A DNA stretch of 64,000 bases from Candidatus Neomarinimicrobiota bacterium (lineage in GTDB: Bacteria; Fidelibacterota; SORT01). The stretch lies in the NCBI GenBank assembly GCA_022573815.1, contig JACZTG010000010.1:1-64000 (forward strand). The letters run 5' to 3'. The notes beneath the pieces were generated by a model, which did not search any database, was not told the DNA's origin, and was given only the letters and a program-made list of their open reading frames with translations. Of the stretch, positions 7,710 to 15,696 are shown piece after piece. Numbering within the stretch: the first letter of the stretch is position 1; each line of letters starts with the position of its first letter. The position numbers and the translations under genes were made by a program.

Positions 7710-8779
7710 ACAGACAATTCCATCATGCGGGTAACAGCGAGATTTGCTTTTGCGGCAGTTTCTTCGTCAAGTATGATTTCGTATTCCGACAAGTCTTTGC
7801 CGGCATCAATAGCATATAGAATATCATAAATCCCTTTAAGCGTAACTTTCGCCATATGTTGGCACCTTACATAACACGCTGTCCAGAAATTCACGGAAGG
7901 AAATTCCTGCATAAGATTGGAGGTAAGCTCGCATTCCGATGCTATAAACGCTCTTTTTAAGGTTCCTTCCGCCACCCGCCGGGCAATATCCATTCTTATC
8001 TGAGTCGTGCTTCCGAAGAAATCCGCTTCTTCAAGAACTTCGGGTTTGCATTCCCAATGGACATAAATCATTTTGTCGGCATCGCTTTTATCTATTTCGA
8101 AAGATTTCCTCACGGTAAGAATGTCATCTAACGTGAACATTTCATGGACTTCGCAGATTGAGCCTTTTACTCCATTCCCGTTAGGATAGATAATTTTCTT
8201 TTTGCCGGCTAATTCATTCTCGAGATTTTGCGCAAAATACAGATCAGGAACGAAAATAATGCTGTCGCCAGGCATATGGAGCGCTATATCGGCGGCGTTG
8301 GCGGATGTGCAGCAAACATCGCTAACTGCCTTCACATCCGCATAAGTATTTACATAAGTCATAACCGGAATGCCCGGATATTGTTTTTTTAAAGCGAGAA
8401 CGTCATCAGCGCTGAAATCATCGGCAAGAGAACATCCGGCGCTTTTATCGGCAACGAAGACGCGTTTATCCATATTAAGCATTTTAGCGGTTTCAGCCAT
8501 AAATGGAACGCCGTTGAAAATAATATATGGAAAATCCGATTTGGATGCGATAATGCTGAGTCCGAGTGAATCTCCTCTTTCCGATTCCTCGGATAATCCG
8601 AAAACCAGCGGTTCCATATAGTTATGGCCAAGCATAAGAACATTATGCTTTTTTTTAAGAAGAAGAATATCTCTTATCAGTTCGGCGTTCGCATCAATAT
8701 CGAAAACCGTTAAATCAGGAGATTTCCGTTTAAACAGTTCTTCCTTAATGGATTTAATATCAAGATTTTCAGTGAGCAT
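7706..8779 (-). CDS. nadA: Quinolinate synthase NadA
   Basis: 357 residues. The enzyme condenses iminoaspartate with dihydroxyacetone phosphate to quinolinate in de novo NAD synthesis, using an oxygen-labile [4Fe-4S] cluster. LGHNYM near the N-terminus and the Cys residues in SAGCSLAD (C116), GSICEVHEMF (C209) and ACYVRCQHMAKVTL (C302/C306) match the family's cluster ligands; DVCCTSANA is also typical. No nadB or nadC is in the window. It is the last gene of the minus-strand run fthC-nth-nadA, with a 66-bp gap after nth. Confidence 0.95.
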   Translation of the reverse strand: MLTENLDIKSIKEELFKRKSPDLTVFDIDANAELIRDILLLKKKHNVLMLGHNYMEPLVFGLSEESERGDSLGLSIIASKSDFPYIIFNGVPFMAETAKMLNMDKRVFVADKSAGCSLADDFSADDVLALKKQYPGIPVMTYVNTYADVKAVSDVCCTSANAADIALHMPGDSIIFVPDLYFAQNLENELAGKKKIIYPNGNGVKGSICEVHEMFTLDDILTVRKSFEIDKSDADKMIYVHWECKPEVLEEADFFGSTTQIRMDIARRVAEGTLKRAFIASECELTSNLMQEFPSVNFWTACYVRCQHMAKVTLKGIYDILYAIDAGKDLSEYEIILDEETAAKANLAVTRMMELSV

Positions 8780-8845
8780 TGTCTAATTCTTTCTGATCTT
8801 TCCTGTTCACCCTGAAATTTAATAAAATATCTGAAATTAACAAGT

Positions 8846-9538
8846 TTATTGAACGGCAGACTTAGCAGATTTAACGCTGTTTCTGTAATAACGGCAAAAC
8901 CGCCTCAAATTGCATTTATCGCAAAGAGGATTCCGGGCTTTGCACGTTTGACGACCATGTGTGATAATATTAATATGAAACGAATAGGCTTTTCCTTTTG
9001 GAAAGATTGAGGACATAGCAATGTAAGTTTTCTCGGGCGACGAACCTTCCGGCACAAATCCCAGACGAGAGCAAATCCTGTTGATGTGCGTATCAACGGG
9101 AAACCTGTCTGAACCGCAGGCAAACGAAAGGACGACATTTATCGTTTTTACTCCGATACCTTTTACCTGTGTGAAAGTTTCTTCAACCCAATCAGGGTCT
9201 TTATCGCAAATCCAGTCTATATTCAGTTTACCCCAGTTTTTTTTGATAAAATTGAGCGTGTCTTTAATATAAGCGGATTTTGCTGGCGCAAGCCCGGCTA
9301 TTCTAATAGCATTTTCTATCTTTTTTCGCGGAGCTGCGAGTACTTTTTCCCACGTGGGATATTGTTTCCTTAGCTCGGCAAATCCCTTATCCCGATTAAT
9401 ATCGTTTGTATTGTGAGAAAGGAGGGTGAGTATAAGTTCGTCGAGAACGTTTACGTTTTTCTTTGTTTTCGGTACGCCATAAGCGTCTTCAAGGAGTAAA
9501 TCTATTTTTGCTGCTTTGCTGCGGAGTTGATAGCTCAC
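8846..9538 (-). CDS. nth: Endonuclease III-family DNA glycosylase
   Basis: 230 residues with the HhH-GPD core. The helix-hairpin-helix VKGIGVKTINVVL carries the catalytic Lys, and FPVDTHINRI carries the catalytic Asp. The C-terminus has the [4Fe-4S] loop with spacing C-x6-C-x2-C-x5-C (CKARNPLCDKCNLRRFC). It is predicted to remove oxidised pyrimidines and nick the abasic site. The start overlaps the fthC stop (ATGA), so the two are coupled. Confidence 0.92.
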   Translation of the reverse strand: MSYQLRSKAAKIDLLLEDAYGVPKTKKNVNVLDELILTLLSHNTNDINRDKGFAELRKQYPTWEKVLAAPRKKIENAIRIAGLAPAKSAYIKDTLNFIKKNWGKLNIDWICDKDPDWVEETFTQVKGIGVKTINVVLSFACGSDRFPVDTHINRICSRLGFVPEGSSPEKTYIAMSSIFPKGKAYSFHINIITHGRQTCKARNPLCDKCNLRRFCRYYRNSVKSAKSAVQ

Positions 9539-10119
9539 TCAGAGACTCTCTTCACTCCTAATTCGGTGATTAATATATCGAATTTCATATCGTGCGATTC
9601 AGTTGGCAAATTTTTGACGATTTGAAAATCGTATGCGATAACGATAACCGGAACATCCACTTCGGTCAAAATCTTATCGTAAAATCCGCTACCCATTCCA
9701 AGTCTGTTCCCATCTCTGTCAGCGGCGAGGCAGGGAGCTATAATTAAATCTGAATCACTGATGGGAACAGGGATGTCATTCTGAGGAGAAGGCTGCATGA
9801 TACCGAAGGGAGAAAATTCCAACGCATTAATACTTCGCAGGATAGAGTGAGACGGAGGTGCTTCATTTCCGTGATACACGGGAACGATAATTGCTTTATC
9901 TTCGGAAAGCGCCCGCGCTGCCAACATAATCGTTTGTATCTCTCCGGGGAGACTGCCGATAAAAGTATAAATAGTGGCTGAATCATTATACTCGGGAAGC
10001 GAAGAAAGATAATTTAAAATCTCCTCAGATTTTTGATTCATATCATCGAACGAAAGATTTGCTCTCTCTTCAGCGAACCTCTTCCGAAGTGCATTTTTTA
10101 TTTCAGAAATATCTGGCAT
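9535..10119 (-). CDS. fthC: 5-formyltetrahydrofolate cyclo-ligase
   Basis: About 194 residues of the 5-FTHF cyclo-ligase family, which converts 5-formyl-THF to 5,10-methenyl-THF with ATP. The conserved C-terminal GNRLGMGSGFYDKIL loop is present, as is a basic N-terminal ALRKRFAEERANL. I chose ATG at 10119; an in-frame TTG at 10137 would start within the downstream arm region of the trxA terminator. It leads the minus-strand group with nth and nadA, separated from trxA by a hairpin. Confidence 0.9.
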   Translation of the reverse strand: MPDISEIKNALRKRFAEERANLSFDDMNQKSEEILNYLSSLPEYNDSATIYTFIGSLPGEIQTIMLAARALSEDKAIIVPVYHGNEAPPSHSILRSINALEFSPFGIMQPSPQNDIPVPISDSDLIIAPCLAADRDGNRLGMGSGFYDKILTEVDVPVIVIAYDFQIVKNLPTESHDMKFDILITELGVKRVSE

Positions 10120-10139
10120 AATAATACTAATATACAATA

Positions 10140-10163
10140 AAGGCTCACCAAAAGATGAGCCTT
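10140..10163 (-). terminator. Terminator after trxA
   Basis: AAGGCTCA (10140-10147)/TGAGCCTT (10156-10163) form an 8-bp stem with an 8-nt loop just beyond the trxA stop. The minus strand continues TTTATTGTAT, a weak U-tract. Confidence 0.55.
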
Positions 10164-10194
10164 ATAATGTAAGAAACTACTTTGTAAAAATCAG

Positions 10195-10512
10195 CTAAAT
10201 AACTGAATCCAATTTATCTTTCATAAAACTTATTGGACGGGCGCCTATTATCGTTTCCTGAACTTCACCATCTTTGAAAAACAGAAAACTGGGAATACTC
10301 CGTATCCCATATCGCGAGGAAATGCTCGGATTAGCATAGACATCAACTTTTCCAATTTTCACTTTTTCTTTATATTCGGCTGCGAGTTCCTCTAAAACAG
10401 GAGTCATAGCCACACACGGACCGCAGCCTTCCCCCCAAAAGTCAACAAGTACAGGCACTTCAGAGCCTAAAACTTCCTGCTCAAAATTCTCGTCTGTAAA
10501 TTCTTTAGCCAT
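10195..10512 (-). CDS. trxA: Thioredoxin
   Basis: A 105-residue single thioredoxin fold with redox site Cys30-Gly-Pro-Cys33 in the context VLVDFWGEGCGPC, and the cis-Pro loop GIRSIPSFLFF. It reduces protein disulfides, usually with thioredoxin reductase, which is not in this window. Oddity: the Trp that normally precedes the first Cys (WCGPC) is Gly here (GCGPC). It has a good ribosome site (AGGAG) and stands alone between its own promoter-like boxes and a terminator. Confidence 0.93.
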   Translation of the reverse strand: MAKEFTDENFEQEVLGSEVPVLVDFWGEGCGPCVAMTPVLEELAAEYKEKVKIGKVDVYANPSISSRYGIRSIPSFLFFKDGEVQETIIGARPISFMKDKLDSVI

Positions 10513-10567
10513 TTAACGTTCTCCTATAAACCGAAATCGGTGTTTATCATCTCTATATGTAGAGAAT

Positions 10568-10594
10568 ATTATAACCGCACAACTACATATGCAA
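10568..10594 (-). promoter_or_regulatory. Putative trxA promoter
   Basis: On the minus strand TTGCAT (10594-10589), a short 15-bp spacer and TATAAT (10573-10568). The leader then contains small palindromes (TCTCTA...TAGAGA; ACCGAAATCGGT). The spacing is shorter than ideal. Confidence 0.35.
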
Positions 10595-10734
10595 CTATTC
10601 TTCTCATTATTCACTTTTCTTTACTTATTTTATCGTCTGTTTCTAAATAAATCTTAATTTATCTCATTTCACGTGTGGAATATGGCGAAAAAGTGCCCTG
10701 AAATCCGTAATGCGGCTTACTATAGGACAAATCC

Positions 10735-11841
10735 TTAACGATGGGCGAGCAGTTCAATCAATATTTCGCCAATCTCCGCTATATTCAATATTCCGCCGAA
10801 AAGCTCGCTACCGGCTCCCGCGGAAAGGATAGGGACGAATTCACCCGTGTGGCCGCGGCTTGCCCATTTGGGATTGAAATTAGACGTTTTATCAGTTCCT
10901 TGATGAAGGGATAAGCCGCCCGTTTCATGATCCGCCGTAACAAGAATTAGTATATCATTATTTGATTCTAAATAATCCAATCCGATACCGAGAGCATCGT
11001 TGAAATCTTTCATCTGGAAAAGCATCTTCTCATACTCATTATCGTGAGACTCCCAATCTATCTGCGAACCTTCCACCATCAGAAAAAATCCATTCTTGTT
11101 CTTACTGAGAATTTTGATCGCCACATCTGTCATATCGGAGAGATTTTGTTCAGGATGCTCTTTTTTATTTATTGCGTTGTGATCAAGGAGGGCGATTAAG
11201 TTTTCCACTTTTTCAAAATTAAGATTGAAAAGATCGTCCATATTGTATGCTACTTTAAAACCCCTACCCGCCATTTCGTTAAGAAGATTTCTGTTGTCTT
11301 TTCTTGCGCCGTTTTCCTTTTTAGGAAGAAAATACTTTCGTCCGCCTCCGATGATGACATTCACATTTGATTCTGAAAGCTGTCTTGCAATCTCCATCTC
11401 ATCCCCACGCCATTCTACATGTGCGGCGAATGATGCCGGTGTGGCATGTGTTATGCTGGATGTAGCGACCAATCCTGTTGACATCCCGTATCCCCGAGCG
11501 ATTTCAACGATATTCTTCAACGGAACTCTGTCGTCATCAACTCCGATGGCTTTGATGTAAGTTCTTTTACCGGATGCTAAAGCAGTAGCGCTGGCAGCTG
11601 AGTCAGTTAACCATGAACGTGAAGAACGGGTAACTGACAAGCCTCCATTTGTGAATCGAAGGAAATTATCTCCAACTCCCATCATCACCGCCGCAGTTAT
11701 CTGTGAAACGCCCATCCCATCGCCGATGAATAGAATTATGGATTTCGGTTGGGAAGGAGTCTGTGATTTGACTTGAGTCCAATTCAATAAGAGTATAACG
11801 GTGAACATAAAGATAGTTACGATTTTCTTCATCAGCTGCAA
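10735..11841 (-). CDS. Exported alkaline phosphatase
   Basis: A 368-residue alkaline phosphatase superfamily enzyme (PhoA type) with a signal peptide of about 26 residues. The metal and nucleophile motifs are visible: Asp41 in LFIGDGMG, the phosphorylated Ser81 in LTDSAASATA, and the zinc/magnesium motifs EGSQIDWESHDN, TADHETGG and RGHTGE. It hydrolyses phosphate monoesters in the periplasm. It is 25 bp after tyrS on the same strand, so it is possibly the distal gene of smpB-tyrS. No Pho-box-like site is recognised. Confidence 0.93.
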   Translation of the reverse strand: MQLMKKIVTIFMFTVILLLNWTQVKSQTPSQPKSIILFIGDGMGVSQITAAVMMGVGDNFLRFTNGGLSVTRSSRSWLTDSAASATALASGKRTYIKAIGVDDDRVPLKNIVEIARGYGMSTGLVATSSITHATPASFAAHVEWRGDEMEIARQLSESNVNVIIGGGRKYFLPKKENGARKDNRNLLNEMAGRGFKVAYNMDDLFNLNFEKVENLIALLDHNAINKKEHPEQNLSDMTDVAIKILSKNKNGFFLMVEGSQIDWESHDNEYEKMLFQMKDFNDALGIGLDYLESNNDILILVTADHETGGLSLHQGTDKTSNFNPKWASRGHTGEFVPILSAGAGSELFGGILNIAEIGEILIELLAHR

Positions 11842-11866
11842 TTGCTCCCGGGATATTTAATACAGG

Positions 11867-13075
11867 TTAGCTCATTATGATTCGTAGGAACCTTCTCTTG
11901 CCGGCTTTCAAAATCTGTTCTTTTTCGTTAGAAAGGGTTTGGTCTTTATCGGAGATTTTATCTCCGTTTATCCGAACAGCTCCCTGAATAATAAGCCTGC
12001 GAGCTTCTCCTTTGGAAGCGGTGATATTGTTCTTCACCATAATATCCACAATCAGGTCGCCTTCCGAAGCGTTCGTTTCCGGCATATCGTCCGGGATTTT
12101 TCCTTTGCTGAATATATTGCCGAATTCCTTCTCCGCATCAAGCGAAGTTTCTTCGCCATAATAAAGAGCAACTATTTCCCGGGCCAGCTTTTTCTTTAAT
12201 TCCATTGGATTCACGCTATCACTTTCCAATTGTTCTTTGATCCCGGAGAGCTTCTCAAGCGAGCTGTCGGTAACGAGCTCGAAATATGTGTATATGAGCT
12301 CATCAGGGATTGACATCGTCTTGCCGTAAATATCGTTGGGCGGTTCATCTATACCTATATAATTCCCGGTGGATTTGCTCATTCTCTTCGTTCCGTCAGT
12401 TCCCGGCAGTACCGGCATTGTAAGAACGCATTGAGGCTTAACTCCGTATTCTTCCTGAATTTTACGCGCAATCAGCAGATTAAACTTTTGTTCTGTGGCG
12501 CCTATTTCAATATCAGATTTTATGGCAACGGAATCATATCCCTGCATTAGAGGATAAAAGAATTCGTGAATGCTGATAGGCTGTTCGCTTTTGAATCGTT
12601 TTTTGAAATCGTCTCTCTCTAACATTCGCGCAACGGTATATTTTGCTGCAAGATCGGTTACTTCCGTGAATTTCATATCTTTGAACCATTCGCCGTTGTA
12701 GTGAATTTCAGTTTTATCACGGTCCAAAATTTTAAAGAATTGCGTTTCGTAGGTTGCGGCGTTCGCCATAACGTCTTCGTGAGAAAGCCGCGGTCTCGTC
12801 TCGCTTTTATCTGACGGATCTCCCACCATTCCGGTATAATCGCCGATTATCAGAACGATTTGATGACCTAAATCCTGAAATTGTTTCAGTTTCCTGAGAC
12901 ATACTGTATGTCCGAGATGTATATCGGGAGCGGTGGGGTCAAATCCCTGTTTAACTCTGAGAGGTTTGTCCGTTTCGATAGACTTTTTCAGGAGAGAATC
13001 GAATTCGGCAGGTGGCAGAATTTCTTCCGTTCCTCTCCTGATAATATCTTTTTGTTCTTTGAATCCCTTTTCCAT
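11867..13075 (-). CDS. tyrS: Tyrosyl-tRNA synthetase
   Basis: A 402-residue class I aminoacyl-tRNA synthetase. The HIGH-type motif is HLGH at 53-56 and the KMSKS-type loop is KRMSKS at about 229-234. A C-terminal S4 RNA-binding domain follows (KGEARRLIIQGAVRINGDKI). The sequence form FDPTAPDIHLGHT is that of the TyrZ-like bacterial subgroup. It is 20 bp downstream of smpB, and the two are likely one transcript. Confidence 0.96.
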   Translation of the reverse strand: MEKGFKEQKDIIRRGTEEILPPAEFDSLLKKSIETDKPLRVKQGFDPTAPDIHLGHTVCLRKLKQFQDLGHQIVLIIGDYTGMVGDPSDKSETRPRLSHEDVMANAATYETQFFKILDRDKTEIHYNGEWFKDMKFTEVTDLAAKYTVARMLERDDFKKRFKSEQPISIHEFFYPLMQGYDSVAIKSDIEIGATEQKFNLLIARKIQEEYGVKPQCVLTMPVLPGTDGTKRMSKSTGNYIGIDEPPNDIYGKTMSIPDELIYTYFELVTDSSLEKLSGIKEQLESDSVNPMELKKKLAREIVALYYGEETSLDAEKEFGNIFSKGKIPDDMPETNASEGDLIVDIMVKNNITASKGEARRLIIQGAVRINGDKISDKDQTLSNEKEQILKAGKRRFLRIIMS

Positions 13076-13095
13076 TTTTACCTTAATTTAATATG

Positions 13096-13548
13096 TCAAA
13101 ATCGATTTTTGTTAGCGCGCGCAATTTCTCTTTTCGAGTCTCTTATTGCGATGTCGCGCCGTTTGTCATATTTAGCTTTTCCGCGGGCCATTCCCATCAG
13201 TACTTTCGCTTTGCCACCCTTAAAGTAAATTTTCAGAGGGATAATAGTAAGCGATTTTTGATCCATACTCCGTTTCATCTTCATAATTTCCATCTTATGA
13301 AGAAGAAGTTTACGCCTTCGTTCAGGTTCATGAGGTTTTGTGGTACCATGCGAATAAGGACTGACATATACGCCGATAAGAAATACTTCTTCTTTTTCGA
13401 TTACCGCATACGAGTCTTTCAGGTTCACTTTACCGTCACGAAATGATTTTACCTCAGTTCCTGTGAGAACAATACCCGCTTCTATAGTCTCAAGGATTTC
13501 ATAATCGTGGCGAGCTTTCCTGTTAGTGGCTACTACCTTTTCTCCCAT
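13096..13548 (-). CDS. smpB: SsrA-binding protein SmpB
   Basis: A 150-residue trans-translation factor that brings tmRNA to stalled ribosomes. The N-terminal NRKARHDYEILETIEAGIVLTGTEVKS and the central LLLHKMEI region are characteristic, and the basic C-terminal tail (DKRRDIAIRDSKREI) is intact. The ATG at 13548 has no ribosome site. A TTGCAT-17-TATTAT promoter places the RNA start only 1-2 nt upstream, so the message may be leaderless. No ssrA gene was recognised next to it. Confidence 0.95.
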   Translation of the reverse strand: MGEKVVATNRKARHDYEILETIEAGIVLTGTEVKSFRDGKVNLKDSYAVIEKEEVFLIGVYVSPYSHGTTKPHEPERRRKLLLHKMEIMKMKRSMDQKSLTIIPLKIYFKGGKAKVLMGMARGKAKYDKRRDIAIRDSKREIARANKNRF

Positions 13549-13555
13549 AGGATAA

Positions 13556-13584
13556 ATAATAATCTAAGAGCCGGCGAAATGCAA
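13556..13584 (-). promoter_or_regulatory. Promoter of smpB-tyrS
   Basis: Minus strand TTGCAT (13584-13579), a 17-bp spacer and TATTAT (13561-13556). The predicted start at about 13549 almost coincides with the smpB ATG. Confidence 0.55.
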
Positions 13585-13632
13585 GAAATGAAGATACTCT
13601 ATGGTGCTTTATTGTGGGAATGTAATCAAGTG

Positions 13633-13687
13633 GCCCGTCAGACATATGACGGGCTTGCGAGGAGTCCGAACCCCGCCAGAGGCGGGG
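13633..13687. repeat. GC-rich double palindrome
   Basis: GCCCGTCA (13633-13640)/TGACGGGC (13647-13654) and, 16 bp on, CCCCGCC (13671-13677)/GGCGGGG (13681-13687). The block is far more GC-rich than its surroundings and lies between divergent genes. Comparable palindromes occur at 15141-15182 and 20217-20237. It may be an extragenic repeat (REP-like) element. Confidence 0.5.
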
Positions 13688-13715
13688 GATGGAAAACGCG
13701 GCAATCTTCTATTTC

Positions 13716-13743
13716 TTGACATTGGAGAATATAACCCTATAAT
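13716..13743 (+). promoter_or_regulatory. Promoter of the T9SS propeller gene
   Basis: TTGACA (13716-13721), a 16-bp spacer and TATAAT (13738-13743): consensus boxes about 65 bp before the ATG at 13808. Confidence 0.65.
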
Positions 13744-13807
13744 GGTACGTATAATCTAAATTATTATATCATCTTACGGTTTCTCGGGAAATATTTTTTG
13801 TGAGATT

Positions 13808-15115
13808 ATGATAAATAAAAAACTTATATCACTTATTCTGATAACCGGAGTAATTTCACTTCTGGTTCTCCCGGAGCAGGCTTTCTCTCAAAGCGATCCC
13901 GAAATTACTCAGGAACTAAGCGACATATTCTTTACTGACGCTCAAAACGGATGGGTGATCGGCGACAGCGGATTTATTGCGCGTACCACTAACGGAGGTA
14001 ATTCCTGGAATAAATCTCCAACAAATGTTATTGAAAGTTTAACTACACTGTTTTTTATTGATTCTGCGACTGGTTGGGTGGGCGGCGAAAAAGGAATTAT
14101 TCTTTCCACGATAAATTCCGGTGAGACTTGGCAGGATAGATCAGCTTCATTTGATGAAACGATTCTTGATATTCACTTTATTGATGACAGTATAGGATAT
14201 TCTTTGAGTAGCAATGCTGTCAGAAAAACTACAGATGCTGGAATTTCATGGGAAGAATTGAATGGTCTTTCGCAATCTTCACATTTGCAAGATTTAGAGA
14301 TTTTGGAAACTGATATTTTTTGGGTGCTTGAATCGAACGCCTATCTTTTCAGAACACTTGATGGTGGAAATTCTTTTGATACTACACTCGTCGGTTGGAT
14401 TATCACTGGAAATAGTAGTTATTCGCATACTATGATAACTTCATGGAATGACTCATCAGCATTGATCGTCGGCGGATCCTGCATAGATATTTATATGGAC
14501 GAAAATGTAACTTGTAGTGGCCATTCCTTCGTTGCCAATAGGGGCGAAGATTTAGATGGCTTTCCATCGAATCTAATTTCTTTTCACAATGGCTTGAAGG
14601 CGTCAGAAAGAATTGGCGAAGAACATGGCTGGGTAGTGGGTGATTCAGGGCTGATAGCTATGACTGATTCTGTGGGACATAAATGGAAAATACAGGAATC
14701 TGGGACATTCAGCGACCTGTTTGCAATGTCATTTGTAGACACGTTGACGGGTTGGGTGCTGGGTAAAAATAATCTTATACTGCGTACAACCGATGGAGGG
14801 GATAACTGGGGTACCTTGGTAGGCATTGATAAACAGGAATATAACATTCCGACTAAATTTACGCTTAAACAAAATTATCCGAACCCTTTTAATCCGGTGA
14901 CGAACATCCGCTTTTCATTGCCTGAGCGGAGCGATGTAACGCTTTTGATATATAATATTCTTGGCGAAGAGATTCGAAGACTTAGCGAGGCGGGTATGCA
15001 GCCGGGATTTCATGAAATTGTTTGGGACGCATCTGATGCCGCTTCCGGTGTTTATTTGTATCGGTTGCAGGCAGGTGATTTTGTAGAGACGAAGAAGATG
15101 TTGTTGTTAAAGTAA
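13808..15115 (+). CDS. Secreted YCF48/BNR-type beta-propeller protein with T9SS sorting domain
   Basis: 435 residues. A signal peptide (MINKKLISLILITGVISL..., cleavage near FSQ) is followed by repeated blades of the form FxDxxxGWVxGxxGxIxxTxNGGxxW (for example DAQNGWVIGDSGF, SATGWVGGEKG, DTLTGWVLGKNN). This is the YCF48/BNR propeller pattern. The last ~80 residues, beginning NYPNPFNPVTNIRFSLP and ending KKMLLLK, are the type A T9SS C-terminal sorting domain. The protein is therefore exported and probably attached to the surface or released. The binding partner is unknown. It is monocistronic behind a consensus promoter. Confidence 0.88.
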   Translation: MINKKLISLILITGVISLLVLPEQAFSQSDPEITQELSDIFFTDAQNGWVIGDSGFIARTTNGGNSWNKSPTNVIESLTTLFFIDSATGWVGGEKGIILSTINSGETWQDRSASFDETILDIHFIDDSIGYSLSSNAVRKTTDAGISWEELNGLSQSSHLQDLEILETDIFWVLESNAYLFRTLDGGNSFDTTLVGWIITGNSSYSHTMITSWNDSSALIVGGSCIDIYMDENVTCSGHSFVANRGEDLDGFPSNLISFHNGLKASERIGEEHGWVVGDSGLIAMTDSVGHKWKIQESGTFSDLFAMSFVDTLTGWVLGKNNLILRTTDGGDNWGTLVGIDKQEYNIPTKFTLKQNYPNPFNPVTNIRFSLPERSDVTLLIYNILGEEIRRLSEAGMQPGFHEIVWDASDAASGVYLYRLQAGDFVETKKMLLLK

Positions 15116-15140
15116 AAGAATTATTAAAAAGATGTCGTGC

Positions 15141-15182
15141 GGTCAGGGCCACCGCCATTGGCGGGACAGGCAAGCCCTGACC
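15141..15182. repeat. GC-rich nested palindrome
   Basis: GGTCAGGGC (15141-15149) pairs with GCCCTGACC (15174-15182) and encloses CCGCC-ATT-GGCGG (15152-15164). It is located 26 bp after the propeller gene stop. It could act as a terminator-like structure, but no T-tract follows, and it resembles the palindrome at 13633-13687. Confidence 0.5.
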
Positions 15183-15269
15183 CGCGCTACTTTGTCATTC
15201 GTGGCTGTTAGAGAATATCCAATGAAAGAGACCAGTTCCTTAACTTGTTGATGCCTAATTGATTTTCGC

Positions 15270-15298
15270 TTGCAATTACTTTTGCAGATAGGTAATTT
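15270..15298 (+). promoter_or_regulatory. Promoter of the STAS-peptidase-deacetylase-pcm operon
   Basis: TTGCAA (15270-15275), a 17-bp spacer and TAATTT (15293-15298), 47 bp before the STAS ATG. Confidence 0.5.
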
Positions 15299-15344
15299 AA
15301 AACCTTATATTGTTAAACAATTAATTGTTATTTGGAGGAAGTAG

Positions 15345-15689
15345 ATGCGAATTAAGGAAAAGATAGAGGGAGATGTGGCTGTTCTGTCATTGTCCGGGAA
15401 AATGATGGGTGGTCCTGAAACCGCTGAATTACAAAAATACGTTAAAAATCTACTTGCCGACAAAATTGATAAAATTGTTGTTGATCTCGCCAAAGTTAAA
15501 TGGATGAACAGCTCCGGACTTGGAGCGCTTATGGGTTCTCTAACCTCTGCCCGTAATACGGGTGGAGACCTCCGTTTAGCAAATACCACCGAGAAGGTTC
15601 AAAGCCTTCTTATGATCACGCAGCTCATGACTATATTCCAAACATTTGACTCTGTAGACAGGGCAGTCGCAAGCTACCTCAAAGATTAG
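15345..15689 (+). CDS. STAS-domain anti-sigma factor antagonist
   Basis: A 114-residue single STAS domain of the SpoIIAA/RsbV type. The phosphorylatable Ser lies in the motif KWMNSSGLGALMG. Such proteins bind an anti-sigma or serine-kinase partner when unphosphorylated. No RsbW-like kinase or alternative sigma factor is adjacent, so the partner is elsewhere. It has a GGAGG ribosome site and starts an operon, 7 bp ahead of the peptidase gene. Confidence 0.9.
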   Translation: MRIKEKIEGDVAVLSLSGKMMGGPETAELQKYVKNLLADKIDKIVVDLAKVKWMNSSGLGALMGSLTSARNTGGDLRLANTTEKVQSLLMITQLMTIFQTFDSVDRAVASYLKD

Positions 15690-15696
15690 ATAGCTG

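Noticed and set aside
13549-13807. tmRNA (ssrA) next to smpB
   Set aside because: No tRNA-Ala-like ends or tag-peptide reading frame are seen; the gap holds two promoters and palindromes only.
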